Source of the DNA: Flammeovirga sp. OC4
Lineage (GTDB): Bacteria > Bacteroidota > Bacteroidia > Cytophagales > Flammeovirgaceae
Direction: 5' to 3'
DNA length: 64,000 nt
Assembly: GCF_000812565.1 (NCBI RefSeq)
Contig: NZ_JTAM01000002.1
Span: 272,331-336,330 of the forward strand
This document shows positions 37,093 through 46,948 of the stretch, one piece after another (position 1 is the first letter of the stretch; every line of letters begins with the position of its first letter). The position numbers and the translations under genes were made by a program. A model generated the notes under the pieces. That model saw only the letters and a program-made list of their open reading frames with translations. It ran no database searches and was not told the origin of the DNA.

Positions 37093-37779
37093 GTGATAAA
37101 GAGGGTTAACTTGAAAAATAAGCAGAAGTTGGATTATAAGTTTTTAAAACAGCTAGTAAAGCAAGGGGAGGGACAGACAATCGAGTTTAAGAAGAAGGCT
37201 GCCGATCCAATAAAAATTATGAAGGAGGTAGTAGCCTTTGCCAATAGAGAAGGCGGTTACCTAATTGTAGGTGTGACAGATCATGGACGAATTGATGGTT
37301 TTATAGATATAGAAGGAGAGAAATTTGTATTAGAAAAAGCAATTCAAGAGCACGTCTCAGTGGATATTGATTATATCATTCATGAAGTGAGTATATCAAG
37401 TACACATCAAGTATTGGTTTTTGAAATTCCTCCAAGTGATAAAAAGCCTGTTTTTCTATGGTATAACCTCAAGAAAAAAACAGGAAGGGCTTATATCAGA
37501 GTGGTAGATAAAAGTATTCAAATGAGCCGTTTGATTCGAAGACTTTTGAAAGAAAAGTCTAAAAATCAGGTTAACACATTGGAATATGGAGCCAACGAAA
37601 GGTTGGTTCTTCAAATGCTTGATAAGTCAAAACAGATTACTTTGAATGAATTTATAAAGGCTTCACAATTGGAAGAAAACCAAGCTATGGATGTTTTGAT
37701 CAATATGTGTCTTACCAATGTGATTGTCCCTATGCCTATGGACCCTGAAGATCGTTTTGTAATGAATGTTGTGAATTAG
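37093..37779 (+). CDS. AlbA_2 (Schlafen-type) DNA-binding-domain protein
   Basis: 228 aa from a GTG start. The N-terminal AlbA_2/Schlafen core is clear: EGQTIEFKKKA (26-36), MKEVVAFANREGGYLIVGVT (43-62), DGRI-like DHGRIDGF, and RAYIRVVDKSIQMSR near 136-150. A short C-terminal winged-helix-like part follows (RLVLQMLDKSKQITLNEFIK). Such proteins are often transcriptional regulators or nucleic-acid binding factors. There is no catalytic Schlafen nuclease motif that I can identify. It is a single gene bounded by a terminator. Confidence 0.88.
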   Translation: MIKRVNLKNKQKLDYKFLKQLVKQGEGQTIEFKKKAADPIKIMKEVVAFANREGGYLIVGVTDHGRIDGFIDIEGEKFVLEKAIQEHVSVDIDYIIHEVSISSTHQVLVFEIPPSDKKPVFLWYNLKKKTGRAYIRVVDKSIQMSRLIRRLLKEKSKNQVNTLEYGANERLVLQMLDKSKQITLNEFIKASQLEENQAMDVLINMCLTNVIVPMPMDPEDRFVMNVVN

Positions 37780-37797
37780 TGGTCTCACTCTAATCGC

Positions 37798-37839
37798 AAA
37801 AACTCCTAAAGCGTATGAGATTACCCTTTAGGAGTTTTT
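37798..37839. terminator. Bidirectional terminator
   Basis: Perfect 14-bp stem, AAAAACTCCTAAAG (37798-37811) and its complement (37826-37839), between the AlbA_2 gene and the first T9SS gene. Confidence 0.92.
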
Positions 37840-37861
37840 TTGTCTTAGTAATTACAGTCAG

Positions 37862-39007
37862 TTATCTAATAATTAATTTCTCAATACTTTGTTGTCTTCC
37901 AGAGTTTACTCTAATAATATACAACCCAGGAATTAAAGAGGATTCAAGATGGAGAGGATATGTAATAGAGCGTTGACCATCATCATTCATAGATTTTGTA
38001 AATACTAATCTACCTTCTTTATTAAATATGTTAATTTCGGTTCTATTTCCCAAGTTAATACCACTGATAAGTAGTGTAACATTACCGCTCTCAGCGGGAT
38101 TTGGAAAGACTGACGTTTTTAAAGTGTTTTGTTCAGTGATGGGGTAAACCACTAAAGGACCAAAAGTTTCGCTTCTTGTATCGAAATCATACTGGACAAG
38201 CTTATAATATACCTCAGTGTTATATGTTTTAGTATCGATAAAAGAATAATGGATAAGCGTATTTGAGTTACCATTGGCTTCAACAGTTCCCAAGATCTCC
38301 CAACTTCTTTTATCAATGGAAGAGTAAACTTCAAAATGCGATGCATTGATTTCAGAGGCAGTGGCCCATTTTATGGCTATTCCTTCTTCTATGATAGATG
38401 CAGAAAAAGAAACCAATTCAACAGGTAAATCAAAGCCATCATCTTTGAGTTTTTCAGAGATATAGGGTGGAAGCGAATCAATATTTTCTCCTTCACCACC
38501 TTTATGCCCTCCTTCAATTTCAATTTTCCCTGAAGCATAAGGTGGTTGATCATGATCATCCTCTCCACCTTTGATTTCTCCACCACCCGTAATGTTACCT
38601 AGTACAATTAAGTATACGTGTTTTGAATTTCCATTACTATTGTTGTATTGTAATGTACCTTCAATTTCGAGATTACCATCTATAACCAAAACAGAAGACT
38701 CTTCAATCGTTACAGTTTGATCTTTTGCTATTGTGAGATTCCCTTTTATGGAGCTATAATGTGTTAATTCATTATTATTGATCGTTCCTTTACGACCAAA
38801 TTGATGATTGAAAGTGACTGTTGTATTAACGCCGTCTGAAAATGGGATCACTTGAACATCTCCTAAGCTGTAAGAGATTTCAGTCCAGTCTGCCCCGCCA
38901 ATGATGATGTCATTTCTTTGTGTTGCATCAATGATCTCAAGTTGGGCAAATGAAATATTAAAAAAGAGACACACGAATAGTGATGTCATTAAAAGTTGGT
39001 TTATCAT
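37862..39007 (-). CDS. T9SS cargo protein with beta-helix-like region, paralogue 1
   Basis: 381 aa. A signal peptide ends ISFAQ. The N-terminal half is a run of short glycine-turn strands (KGNLTIAKDQTVTIEESSVL, VIDGNLEIEGTLQYNNSN, VYLIVLGNITGGGEIKGG), as in polymer-forming or right-handed beta-helix proteins. A fibronectin-like module LPVELVSFSA...WATASEINASHFEVYSS follows near 193-225. The T9SS type A sorting domain ends SSLIPGLYIIRVNSG...IEKLIIR. It is exported and released or anchored at the cell surface. It is the last in transcription direction of a four-gene array. Confidence 0.88.
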   Translation of the reverse strand: MINQLLMTSLFVCLFFNISFAQLEIIDATQRNDIIIGGADWTEISYSLGDVQVIPFSDGVNTTVTFNHQFGRKGTINNNELTHYSSIKGNLTIAKDQTVTIEESSVLVIDGNLEIEGTLQYNNSNGNSKHVYLIVLGNITGGGEIKGGEDDHDQPPYASGKIEIEGGHKGGEGENIDSLPPYISEKLKDDGFDLPVELVSFSASIIEEGIAIKWATASEINASHFEVYSSIDKRSWEILGTVEANGNSNTLIHYSFIDTKTYNTEVYYKLVQYDFDTRSETFGPLVVYPITEQNTLKTSVFPNPAESGNVTLLISGINLGNRTEINIFNKEGRLVFTKSMNDDGQRSITYPLHLESSLIPGLYIIRVNSGRQQSIEKLIIR

Positions 39008-39201
39008 TGTTTAGTTTAAAATAGAGATTGATTGAAAATGGTGTATCAGAAGTTTAAATCTCTTTTATTGATTAATGTAAATTAGGATAACGTATAAAAA
39101 TATTCGTTTAATGCAAAACTAGTCATGAGAAGATTGAAGTACAAATTGTTGTTGAAGTTTAACAGCGTAAAAAATGATTATTTTTATTAGATCTAACGAA
39201 T

Positions 39202-39233
39202 AACACCTGAAGAGAATAATCTCCTCAGGTGTT
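39202..39233 (-). terminator. Terminator after paralogue 2
   Basis: AACACCTGA and TCAGGTGTT pair, extended by GAG/CTC and one wobble on the minus strand (13 pairs). The U tract is weak. Confidence 0.55.
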
Positions 39234-39251
39234 CTAAGTTTATTTTGATAG

Positions 39252-40379
39252 CTATTGTATAATGATCTTCTTCATGTCTTTTGATGTACCTGAAATTATT
39301 TTTAAAATGTATAGCCCTGGCTTTAATTCAATTTTATTTTTTAATGAATAGATTGTTGATGTGGTATTGTCAATCGTATCATATAATACCAAATTACCCT
39401 TTCCATCCATAATTTGAAGAGTAGTGGTAGTTTCTAAATTCATACCACTCATTTGAATAGAAACTTGTCCGTCAGTACTTGGATTTGGGAATACACTAGC
39501 TTGAAAGTTATTTCCCAAAGAGTTTGACTGTACTACAATTGGTCCAAAGGTCTCATTTTGACCATCAAAATCATATTGTACTAATCTGTAATAGACTGTG
39601 GTTTGATACACTCGATAATCGTCAATGCTGTAGTCAATTAAGTTTGAAGTATTCCCGTTAGCCTCTACTCTTTCTACCAATGTCCAATTCTTTTTGTCAG
39701 TCGATACTTCAACATCAAAATGAGATGCATTTACTTCTGAAGCAGTTGTCCAGTTTACTTGGATAATATTTTCTTTCTTCGCAGCAGAAAAAGAAACAAG
39801 TTCTACTGGAAGGTCATATCCATTAAGGTTTAAAATGTCAGTGATATAAGAATCCAATTCGTCTATATTATAACCAGAACCACCTTTATGTTCTCCCATT
39901 ACAACAATTTCCCCTCTTGCATAAGGAGGTTTGTCATGTGTTCCATCTCCACCAGTAATAGTCCCACTTCCAAGGATATCCCCTAAAACAATCAGATAAA
40001 CATGTTTTGTATTGCCATTACTGTTGTTCAGCTGTACTGTACCATTGATTGTTAGATTACCATTGACTACCAAATAAGAAGATTCCTCAATAACTACAGT
40101 TTGGTTTGCATCGATAATTAGATCACCCTCAATTACGCTATAGTATTTCATATCATTATTATGACCTCCTCTTCCATCTAAGTGATCAAATGTTACAGTA
40201 ATATCATCAGGCACACCTTGTTTTATCTGAACGCTTTCAGTGCTTGAAGAGACTTCAGGCCACTCATTTCCACCGATAGTGATGTCTCTGTCAATAATTG
40301 AATTGATGGTTTGGGCAAAAGAAAAGTTAGAACTTAAAAATACTAGGGTAATTAATTGCGTGAGTAAGAATTTTTGCAT
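39252..40379 (-). CDS. T9SS cargo protein with beta-helix-like region, paralogue 2
   Basis: 375 aa. Same plan as paralogue 1: signal peptide ending FSFAQ, short-strand repeat (VIEGDLIIDANQTVVIEESS, LVVNGNLTINGTVQLNNSN), module LPVELVSFSA...WTTASEVNASHFDVEVS, and sorting domain KIELKPGLYILKIISGT...MKKIIIQ. With paralogue 1 it shares the 'DITIGG.EW.EV' N-terminal motif and the phrase NGN.KHVYLIVLG, making these two a closer subpair. A separate terminator suggests independent transcription. Confidence 0.88.
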   Translation of the reverse strand: MQKFLLTQLITLVFLSSNFSFAQTINSIIDRDITIGGNEWPEVSSSTESVQIKQGVPDDITVTFDHLDGRGGHNNDMKYYSVIEGDLIIDANQTVVIEESSYLVVNGNLTINGTVQLNNSNGNTKHVYLIVLGDILGSGTITGGDGTHDKPPYARGEIVVMGEHKGGSGYNIDELDSYITDILNLNGYDLPVELVSFSAAKKENIIQVNWTTASEVNASHFDVEVSTDKKNWTLVERVEANGNTSNLIDYSIDDYRVYQTTVYYRLVQYDFDGQNETFGPIVVQSNSLGNNFQASVFPNPSTDGQVSIQMSGMNLETTTTLQIMDGKGNLVLYDTIDNTTSTIYSLKNKIELKPGLYILKIISGTSKDMKKIIIQ

Positions 40380-40724
40380 TTTGAAATAATAATATCAGGT
40401 TCTTTTATAAAAATTGGTTTCGTGATACTAAGGATGTATTGGTTTTTCAGAATGAATCATTGATAGTTAATATTATATCCTTAGTAAAATACAACTACAT
40501 TACGAACATTACCTTTGTAATAAAAGTTCATTAGTTGTTTGTTTTTGATGTTCATTTTAATGAAAAACCTCTATTATTCTCTGTAATTATTGTTTTCTGG
40601 AGGATTTACCTCTTAAACTTTGATGTATTAAAAAAGCTCCTCATAAGCGATTTTACTTATGAAGAGCTTATTGGGTTGCTCAAACTTTTATTGTAATAGT
40701 ATTAGTTGAAAGCTTGTCTATCAG
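40380..40724. other. Intergenic region
   Basis: 345 bp between T9SS paralogues 2 and 3. It contains the paralogue 3 terminator (40634-40669) and AT-rich leader sequence. Nothing else could be supported. Confidence 0.45.
40634..40669 (-). terminator. Terminator after paralogue 3
   Basis: AAGCTCTTCATAAG and CTTATGAGGAGCTT pair over 14 positions (one wobble) on the minus strand, with an 8-nt loop and then TTTTTAATAC. Confidence 0.85.
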
Positions 40725-41948
40725 TTATTGTATCATAACTTTTTCAATATTTTGAGTTGTACCAGAATTGATCTTCAAGATGTAAAGTCCTGGTTGAAGA
40801 GCAATTTTTTCTCCTAATTGATAAATGGTTGATGTAATATTGTTTGTATCAATGATATCATATAATACTACTTTGCCTTCCTTATTGATGACTTGAAGAA
40901 TAGTATTCGTGCTAGAATTCATACCACTGATTTGTAAAGAAGTTCTTCCAGTGCTACTAGGGTTGGGGTAAATAGATGTCTGAAAGTTATTTTGATCGTC
41001 AGAGAAGTGAACTGTCAAAGGTCCGAAAGTCTCATTTTGTCCATCAAAATCATATTGTACAAGTTTGTAATAGATAGTAGTATTATGTTCTTGAGAATCT
41101 GAAAACGAGTAGTCAATACGAGTTGAAGTATTTCCATTGGCTTCGACCTCACCAATAAAATTCCAATTCCTTCTATCAGTAGAAGAATAGATTTCGAAGT
41201 GTGAGGCATTTACTTCAGAAGCAGTAGCCCAATTTAGTTCAACAACATTATCTGTTTTAGAAGCAGTAAAGGAAATAAGTTCAACAGGAAGGTTTGTCGC
41301 CCAATCAGCAGGTAATGCAAAATCCAATATACCCGTGACAGTTTGTCCGTTACCAAAAGCAGCATCAATATTAACAGGGCTATCGACGTTACCGCTAGAA
41401 ATAATACTTTCTGAGTCTACAGTTCCTCCAATGTAAGCAGGTAAGGCATTTCCGCCATTTCCTGGTGTAATTGTTCCACTACCTATAACATCACCAAGAA
41501 TAACGATATAGCCACTGTTGTGAAAATCAATATCACCGTCAATGATCACATTTCCAGTAACAATCACCAATGAATTATTATTGATTGAGACAGTGGAACC
41601 TCCTTCCACAGTTAGATTTCCATCAATAATTACATAGTTGTTGAACGAATCATCACTACCGGGGTTTAATACTGTTTCGGCTTGTAATTTATTAGAAAAA
41701 TTAACCCCACTTTTGAATGTGATATCTCCAATGTGTTCGTAAATACCACTATCAGGATTGCCACTTAGATTTTCATGAGGATCTCCACTATTCAATTCAC
41801 CATCGCCATCATCGTCAAGACTAATGTTTTGACCAAAGACAAAAATAGGAGACAAAAGAAATAGTATAACAAAAGTGATATTAGCGAAAACACGAGTGTA
41901 AGGTGTTTGGTGCTGGTGTTTTATTACATGAGTAATTGAGCGAATCAT
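40725..41948 (-). CDS. T9SS cargo protein with acidic N-terminal motif, paralogue 3
   Basis: 407 aa. A signal peptide follows a 26-residue N-terminal extension (MIRSITHVIKHQHQ...); it ends VFGQ. A later ATG could be the true start, but no closer one keeps the signal. Near residue 42 is SLDDDGDGELNSGD, an EF-hand-like acidic loop. The strand repeat (VIIDGNLTVEGGSTVSI...NVIIDGDIDFHNSGYIVILG), module LPVELISFTASK...WATASEVNASHFEIYSS, and T9SS domain ending LQPGLYILKINSG...IEKVMIQ follow. It is a closer pair with paralogue 4. Confidence 0.87.
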   Translation of the reverse strand: MIRSITHVIKHQHQTPYTRVFANITFVILFLLSPIFVFGQNISLDDDGDGELNSGDPHENLSGNPDSGIYEHIGDITFKSGVNFSNKLQAETVLNPGSDDSFNNYVIIDGNLTVEGGSTVSINNNSLVIVTGNVIIDGDIDFHNSGYIVILGDVIGSGTITPGNGGNALPAYIGGTVDSESIISSGNVDSPVNIDAAFGNGQTVTGILDFALPADWATNLPVELISFTASKTDNVVELNWATASEVNASHFEIYSSTDRRNWNFIGEVEANGNTSTRIDYSFSDSQEHNTTIYYKLVQYDFDGQNETFGPLTVHFSDDQNNFQTSIYPNPSSTGRTSLQISGMNSSTNTILQVINKEGKVVLYDIIDTNNITSTIYQLGEKIALQPGLYILKINSGTTQNIEKVMIQ

Positions 41949-42321
41949 ATTGTTTGGGTTAATAAAGGTTAATGAGTTGAACTATTTTGAGGTACGGGTT
42001 CATAACCGTTATGTTGTGATTAATTAACTTAATCTGAGAATTGTGCTATGAATTTCTTAATTAAGTACAACTGATTTGAAAACAATATTTTTTTACAGAT
42101 AGTTCACTGTATCTGTTTTTTAACATTAATTTTTATGTTAATCCGTGGTTTGAACTGATTTTTAAATGTATGAAGTGGTTTATTATATGTCTTCAGTAAG
42201 TTCTATTTTAAATAAGTCAATTTGTAAATAATGAATATGGAAGTTTTGCTCGATGCCAGATATAAAAAAACTCCTGAGGAATGACTTCCTTAGGAGTTTT
42301 TGATGAGTTGGTTATAATAAC
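41949..42321. other. Intergenic region with plus-strand terminator-like hairpin
   Basis: 373 bp. Besides the paralogue 4 terminator it holds ACAGATA/TATCTGT (42095-42101 and 42110-42116) followed by TTTTTT on the plus strand, and a second hairpin TTAACAT/ATGTTAA just after. No plus-strand gene lies upstream. Confidence 0.5.
42266..42301 (-). terminator. Terminator after paralogue 4
   Basis: A 16-pair stem on the minus strand (one wobble) with a 4-nt loop, arms 42266-42281 and 42286-42301, ending in a T run. Confidence 0.88.
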
Positions 42322-43482
42322 TTATTGAATAATAATTTTTTGCGTGTCTTGAGTAGTACCAGAACTAATTTTTAAAATATATAATCCGGGTTTTAAATCT
42401 ATTTTATCTTCTAATTGATAAACAGCAGAAGTGATTGTACTACTATCAATGGTGTCTAATAGAACAACTTTTCCTTCTTTACTCATAAGTTGAAGGGTTG
42501 TTGTTGATCCTGAACTCATTCCATTGATCTGAATTGATGTCTTTCCTGAACTACTTGGGTTAGGGTAAACAGATGTATTGAAGTTACTTTCATTATCAGA
42601 AAAATGAACGGCTAATGGACCGAATGTTTCGTTCTGACTATCAAAATCAAATTGTACTAGCTTGTAATAAACAGTAGTAGCATATTCTTGATCATCAATA
42701 AAAGTGTAATCAATTCTTGTAGCTGAGTTACCGCTTGCTTGCACTTGACCAACGTAATCCCAATTTCTATTGTCAACGGAAGAATAGACTTCAAAATGAG
42801 AAGCATTTACTTCAGAAGCTGTTGACCAATTCAATTGTACAGTATTTCCTAATTTTGAGGCTGTAAATGAAATAAGTTCGACTGGTAGATCTGCTGTCCA
42901 ATTTGGTTTTTCAAAATCTAATATCCCTTCAACGTCAGCATCTGGAATATCTAACGGGCTTTCAACTTCAGTATCTGTATCAATAATTTGAACATCATCA
43001 CTGATTTCACCGCCTATGTATGCTGGTAATGCACCAACTCCATTTGCAGGATCAATAGTACCACTTCCTGTTACGTCACCTAAAACTATAAAATATCCAT
43101 CATTATGAAATTGAGCAGTACCTTCAATAGTTAAATTACCTGTAATGATAAAAACTGCATCATTTTTAATGTCAATCACTGCTCCACTTTCTATAATAAC
43201 ATTCCCATCAATAATGATATAGTTATAATAAGTATCATCTCCTCCTGGGTCTAGGATTACACCATGATTGAGCTGTAGAGTCAAGTCAGTTGTAGATTTA
43301 AAAGTTAAATCTCCAGTATGTTCATGAACTTCTTTAGTATTAGCGTTTCCATTAATATTTGTATTGTCACTGTATTCACCATCACCATCATCGTCTAAGT
43401 CAATGTATGTAACTTGTCCCATGGTTAGTAAAGGAAAAAATAGAAATAAAGCAATGAAAGGTTTAAGTAAGTTTTTAGACAT
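42322..43482 (-). CDS. T9SS cargo protein with acidic N-terminal motif, paralogue 4
   Basis: 386 aa. The signal peptide ends LTMGQ. The acidic loop YIDLDDDGDGEYSDN is at residues 26-40. The strand repeat is IIDGNVIIESGAVIDIKNDA...NLTIEGTAQFHNDGYFIVLG, with the module LPVELISFTASK...WSTASEVNASHFEVYSS near 200-235, and the sorting domain ends LKPGLYILKISSG...TQKIIIQ. It is the first gene in transcription direction. The acidic loops hint at Ca2+ binding, common in marine surface proteins, but this is only suggested. Confidence 0.88.
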   Translation of the reverse strand: MSKNLLKPFIALFLFFPLLTMGQVTYIDLDDDGDGEYSDNTNINGNANTKEVHEHTGDLTFKSTTDLTLQLNHGVILDPGGDDTYYNYIIIDGNVIIESGAVIDIKNDAVFIITGNLTIEGTAQFHNDGYFIVLGDVTGSGTIDPANGVGALPAYIGGEISDDVQIIDTDTEVESPLDIPDADVEGILDFEKPNWTADLPVELISFTASKLGNTVQLNWSTASEVNASHFEVYSSVDNRNWDYVGQVQASGNSATRIDYTFIDDQEYATTVYYKLVQFDFDSQNETFGPLAVHFSDNESNFNTSVYPNPSSSGKTSIQINGMSSGSTTTLQLMSKEGKVVLLDTIDSSTITSAVYQLEDKIDLKPGLYILKISSGTTQDTQKIIIQ

Positions 43483-43722
43483 AGTAATATCTTTTTAAGA
43501 GTAAAGTCTATTTAGAATTTAAATCAAATACGTGAATTCATGAACATTAGTTTTTGCAATTTCTTAAAGTTGTTAGAAATGTAATATATGATTCTTTATA
43601 TAGTACAAAATTGAGAATAACAATAATTGTGAGTAAATAGTTCATTTACTTTGTTGTTAATCAGTGTGTTCTTGTAATACTTTGTCACTATTTTGATTAT
43701 AGGCAAGATTTAATTCATAAAA

Positions 43723-43748
43723 AAAGGCCTTCATTGCTGAAGACCTTT
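43723..43748 (-). terminator. Terminator of cysS
   Basis: An 11-pair stem on the minus strand (one wobble) with loop GCAA, followed by seven T residues. Confidence 0.88.
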
Positions 43749-43778
43749 CCCAATTGTTTTTATATGTATTTTAAAATA

Positions 43779-45284
43779 CTAAGCTTCATCATAAGCCCAT
43801 TCTACACCGGCTTTGGTATCTTTTACCACCACACCCATGTCTTTTAATTGAGCTCTGATAGCATCTACTTTATCATAATCTCTAACTTCTTTTGCAGAAG
43901 AGTAATCTTTGATGATATAATCTAAAGCTTGGAAGAAGTGATCAGGTGTTTCTTCTTTCAGACCTAAAACGTCCTCAATGAAAGTGATATAGTTTGAAAT
44001 CATATCATTGAAAGCTTTTTCACCTAATTGAGCAGCAGGAATATTGCCACCATGAACGGCATTGATCTTTTTCAATAAGTTGAAAATACCCGCCATTGCT
44101 ACCGCCGTATTGAAGTCGTCGTTCATACCTCTGTAGATAGAGTTGACAATACTTTCAATATTTTTAGCTTGTTTTTCATTGACTTCAATGCTGTCGTCAG
44201 TTTTGTATTCCATACTTTTCGCTAAACGAAGACCGTTCATCACTTTTCTATACCCTTTTCTTGCCGCTTTTAAAGCTTCATTAGAGAAGTCTAATGTACT
44301 TCTGTATTGTGCTTGAAGAATAAAGAAACGGATAGTCATCGGTGAGTAAGCCTCTTCTAACAATTCATGTTTGCCTTCAAATAACTCTTCTAAAGTGATA
44401 AAGTTACCTAAAGATTTACCCATCTTCTGACCATTGATCGTAATCAAGTTGTTGTGTAACCAGTATTTAGCCGGTTCTACATGATTACAAGCATTTGACT
44501 GTGCAATTTCTGCTTCATGATGAGGGAATTTCAAGTCCATACCACCACCGTGAATATCAAAATGATCACCTAAGTATTTTCTTGACATTGCAGAACATTC
44601 AAGGTGCCACCCTGGGAAACCATCAGACCATGGAGAGTTCCAACGCATGATATGTTCAGGCTCCGCTTTTTTCCAAAGTGCAAAATCTACTTGGTTTTTC
44701 TTATCGCTAACACCATCCAAGTTACGAGTACCCTCTAGCATTTCATCGATATTTCTACCCGATAAAGCACCATATTCTTTGTCCTCATTGTATTTTACAA
44801 CGTCAAAATATACCGAACCATTGGACTCATAAGCATATCCTGATTCTATGATTTTTTGGATCATTTCAATTTGCTCAATGATATGACCCGTAGCACGAGG
44901 CTCGATACTCGGAGGTAATACATTCAATGAATTCATGTCATTGTGGTAACGGTCAGTATAATACTGTACCACTTCCATGGGTTCAATTTGCTCTAACTTT
45001 GCTTTTTTGGCAATTTTATCTTCTCCTTCATCAGCATCACCTACAAGGTGTCCAACGTCAGTGATATTACGCACATAACGTACTTTATAATCTTGATGCT
45101 TTAAGTATCTAAAAATAACATCAAAAGTAATTGCGGGTCTAGCATGCCCCAAATGAGCATCACCATATACTGTAGGACCACATACGTACATTCCAACAAA
45201 AGGAGGATTAATTGCTTGGAACAATTCTTTTTTACGTGATAACGTATTGTATACTTTCAGTTGTTTTCTTAAATCTGGTTGCAT
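43779..45284 (-). CDS. cysS: Cysteinyl-tRNA synthetase
   Basis: 501 aa. The class I signature HLGH lies in [12 protein letters not shown], after the zinc-ligand motif [26 protein letters not shown] and a KMSKS-type loop KMGKSLGN (Ser replaced by Gly) follow. It charges tRNA-Cys in the cytoplasm. The C-terminal helical domain is complete (ends VEWAYDEA). The KMGKS variant occurs in some synthetases, so activity is expected. Confidence 0.97.
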   Translation of the reverse strand: MQPDLRKQLKVYNTLSRKKELFQAINPPFVGMYVCGPTVYGDAHLGHARPAITFDVIFRYLKHQDYKVRYVRNITDVGHLVGDADEGEDKIAKKAKLEQIEPMEVVQYYTDRYHNDMNSLNVLPPSIEPRATGHIIEQIEMIQKIIESGYAYESNGSVYFDVVKYNEDKEYGALSGRNIDEMLEGTRNLDGVSDKKNQVDFALWKKAEPEHIMRWNSPWSDGFPGWHLECSAMSRKYLGDHFDIHGGGMDLKFPHHEAEIAQSNACNHVEPAKYWLHNNLITINGQKMGKSLGNFITLEELFEGKHELLEEAYSPMTIRFFILQAQYRSTLDFSNEALKAARKGYRKVMNGLRLAKSMEYKTDDSIEVNEKQAKNIESIVNSIYRGMNDDFNTAVAMAGIFNLLKKINAVHGGNIPAAQLGEKAFNDMISNYITFIEDVLGLKEETPDHFFQALDYIIKDYSSAKEVRDYDKVDAIRAQLKDMGVVVKDTKAGVEWAYDEA

Positions 45285-45563
45285 GAGCGCAATTTTTATT
45301 TTAAACCTTAAGGGACATCAAAATGTAAACTTCTCCTGCCTTTAAAAGAGAAAAATACACACCAATCCTTTATTAGGAAATTTGTTTTGAAATGTAATTA
45401 ATTGGATAGGGGTAATTGAATTTATACGGGGATGCATAAATTTAAACATTGACAATCAACAACATCGTAGGATGGTGATCTTTATCGGGGCGATATTTAA
45501 AATACTTTTCATAAATTACCTTCAATTGATAGTCAAAAGTAATAAAATAAAGTTTAGAAATAA

Positions 45564-46259
45564 ATGAAAAAAGCATTATTTCAATGGAGCGGGGGGAAAG
45601 ATTCTTCATTTGCACTATTTATGGCTTTAAAAGAATGGGAAATCAAAGGATTATTGACTTCACTTTCTGCCGAGTACAAGAGAATCAGTATGCACGGTGT
45701 ACGTGAAGAACTGTTAGACCTACAAGCAGCATCAATTGGCATTCCATTATACAAAATGTTTCTAGAAGAAGATACAACTTATGATACTTATGACCGAGAA
45801 CTAGCAAAAAGTCTATCACCATTTGTAGAAGAGGGTATTAAGGACTTGGTTTTAGGAGATATTTTCTTGGAAGACCTTAGACAATATCGTGAAGAAAAAA
45901 TGGCAAAAGTAGGGTTGAAATGTCATTTCCCACTTTGGGGTGGAGATACACATCAGCTCTTCAAGGAGTTTGTACAGGCAGGATTCAAAGCTATTGTTGT
46001 AGCAGTGAATGACAGCGTCGGTGAGCGATTCAATGGTAGAGTATTGGATATGGATTTTTACAATGACCTTCCAGAAGGTGTGGATCCATGTGGTGAAAAT
46101 GGAGAGTTCCATACTTTTGTGTATGATGGGCCTATTTTCTCTGAGCCTGTTGACTTCAAAATTGGAGAAAAGACCATTAGAGAATATAATTATAAAGATG
46201 CAGATGGAAACGATATCAATTCAAAGGTGCACTTCTGCGATTTAGAACTTGCTAAATAA
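45564..46259 (+). CDS. Dph6-related ATP pyrophosphatase
   Basis: 231 aa. The PP-loop motif FQWSGGKDSSFALFMAL is at residues 6-22. LGDIFLEDLRQYRE, FPLWGGDTHQL, and the C-terminal GVDPCGENGEFHTFVYDGPI are signature elements of the diphthamide-synthase-like TIGR00290 family. Eukaryotic Dph6 amidates diphthine on EF-2. Bacteria lack diphthamide, so the bacterial reaction is unknown; an adenylation plus amidation or thiolation reaction is likely. A long hairpin terminator follows. Confidence 0.9.
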   Translation: MKKALFQWSGGKDSSFALFMALKEWEIKGLLTSLSAEYKRISMHGVREELLDLQAASIGIPLYKMFLEEDTTYDTYDRELAKSLSPFVEEGIKDLVLGDIFLEDLRQYREEKMAKVGLKCHFPLWGGDTHQLFKEFVQAGFKAIVVAVNDSVGERFNGRVLDMDFYNDLPEGVDPCGENGEFHTFVYDGPIFSEPVDFKIGEKTIREYNYKDADGNDINSKVHFCDLELAK

Positions 46260-46297
46260 GAGCAGGTACTTTTATAAAAAAGGTTATTTAAAGAAAG

Positions 46298-46339
46298 AAT
46301 GCTTTGCAAAACACTTAAATTAGGTGTTTGTAGAGCATT
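46298..46339 (+). terminator. Terminator after Dph6-like gene
   Basis: A long imperfect hairpin, AATGCT pairing with AGCATT at the base and ACAC/GTGT inside, followed by a seven-base T run. Confidence 0.75.
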
Positions 46340-46366
46340 TTTTTATTAAAGTACATTATAGTTTTC

Positions 46367-46945
46367 ATGTTGAAAATTCGCCATATTTTATTGTTTCTCA
46401 GTTTATGGATGGGAGCCTGCCAATCGTCTTCTATTGATTCAAGAGCCATAGAGCAGGAGATTTTATCTTTAGAGACTATTGAAAAAAGAGAACGTTACCT
46501 ACTCAAAGTATTGGAAGATGATCAAAAAGTACGTGATGCTGCTACTTTTCATAAAGTTGTGTCAACTTATGGGACTGATTCTCCTGAATATCGAGAGCTA
46601 GGTGATAAAATTCTGAAGGTGGACCAGGTAAATCGTTATAAAATAGATTTCTTTATTCGCCAGTATGGTTTTCCTGCACCCGATTCCTTTAGTTTAATGG
46701 CAAGAAAGAGCCCTTTTTTTGTGTACCAACATATCACTGATATTGAAGAAAGAAATGAGAAGTTACCGACTTTACTTGTAGCTTATCAAAAGGGGAATTT
46801 AGATATTGATTTACTTAATGTCTTCTTGGGAAGAACCTATTACCTTAAATTCAATAAAAACCTTGTGATGGAAAATCCATATACACCTGAGCAAGAATTA
46901 AAGCAACTCGTCAATGCATTAGGCTTGACCAATAAACTACTGTAA
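46367..46945 (+). CDS. Hypothetical lipoprotein preceding helicase
   Basis: 192 aa. The N-terminal signal ends WMGACQ, giving a lipid-modified Cys18. The mature part is helical and charged (AIEQEILSLETIEKRERYLL, DQKVRDAATFHKVVSTYG, YRELGDKILKVDQVNRYKID). I do not recognise a domain. The helicase gene starts 3 nt after its stop codon, so they are almost surely cotranscribed; why a lipoprotein is paired with a helicase is unclear. Confidence 0.7.
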   Translation: MLKIRHILLFLSLWMGACQSSSIDSRAIEQEILSLETIEKRERYLLKVLEDDQKVRDAATFHKVVSTYGTDSPEYRELGDKILKVDQVNRYKIDFFIRQYGFPAPDSFSLMARKSPFFVYQHITDIEERNEKLPTLLVAYQKGNLDIDLLNVFLGRTYYLKFNKNLVMENPYTPEQELKQLVNALGLTNKLL

Positions 46946-46948
46946 CAA

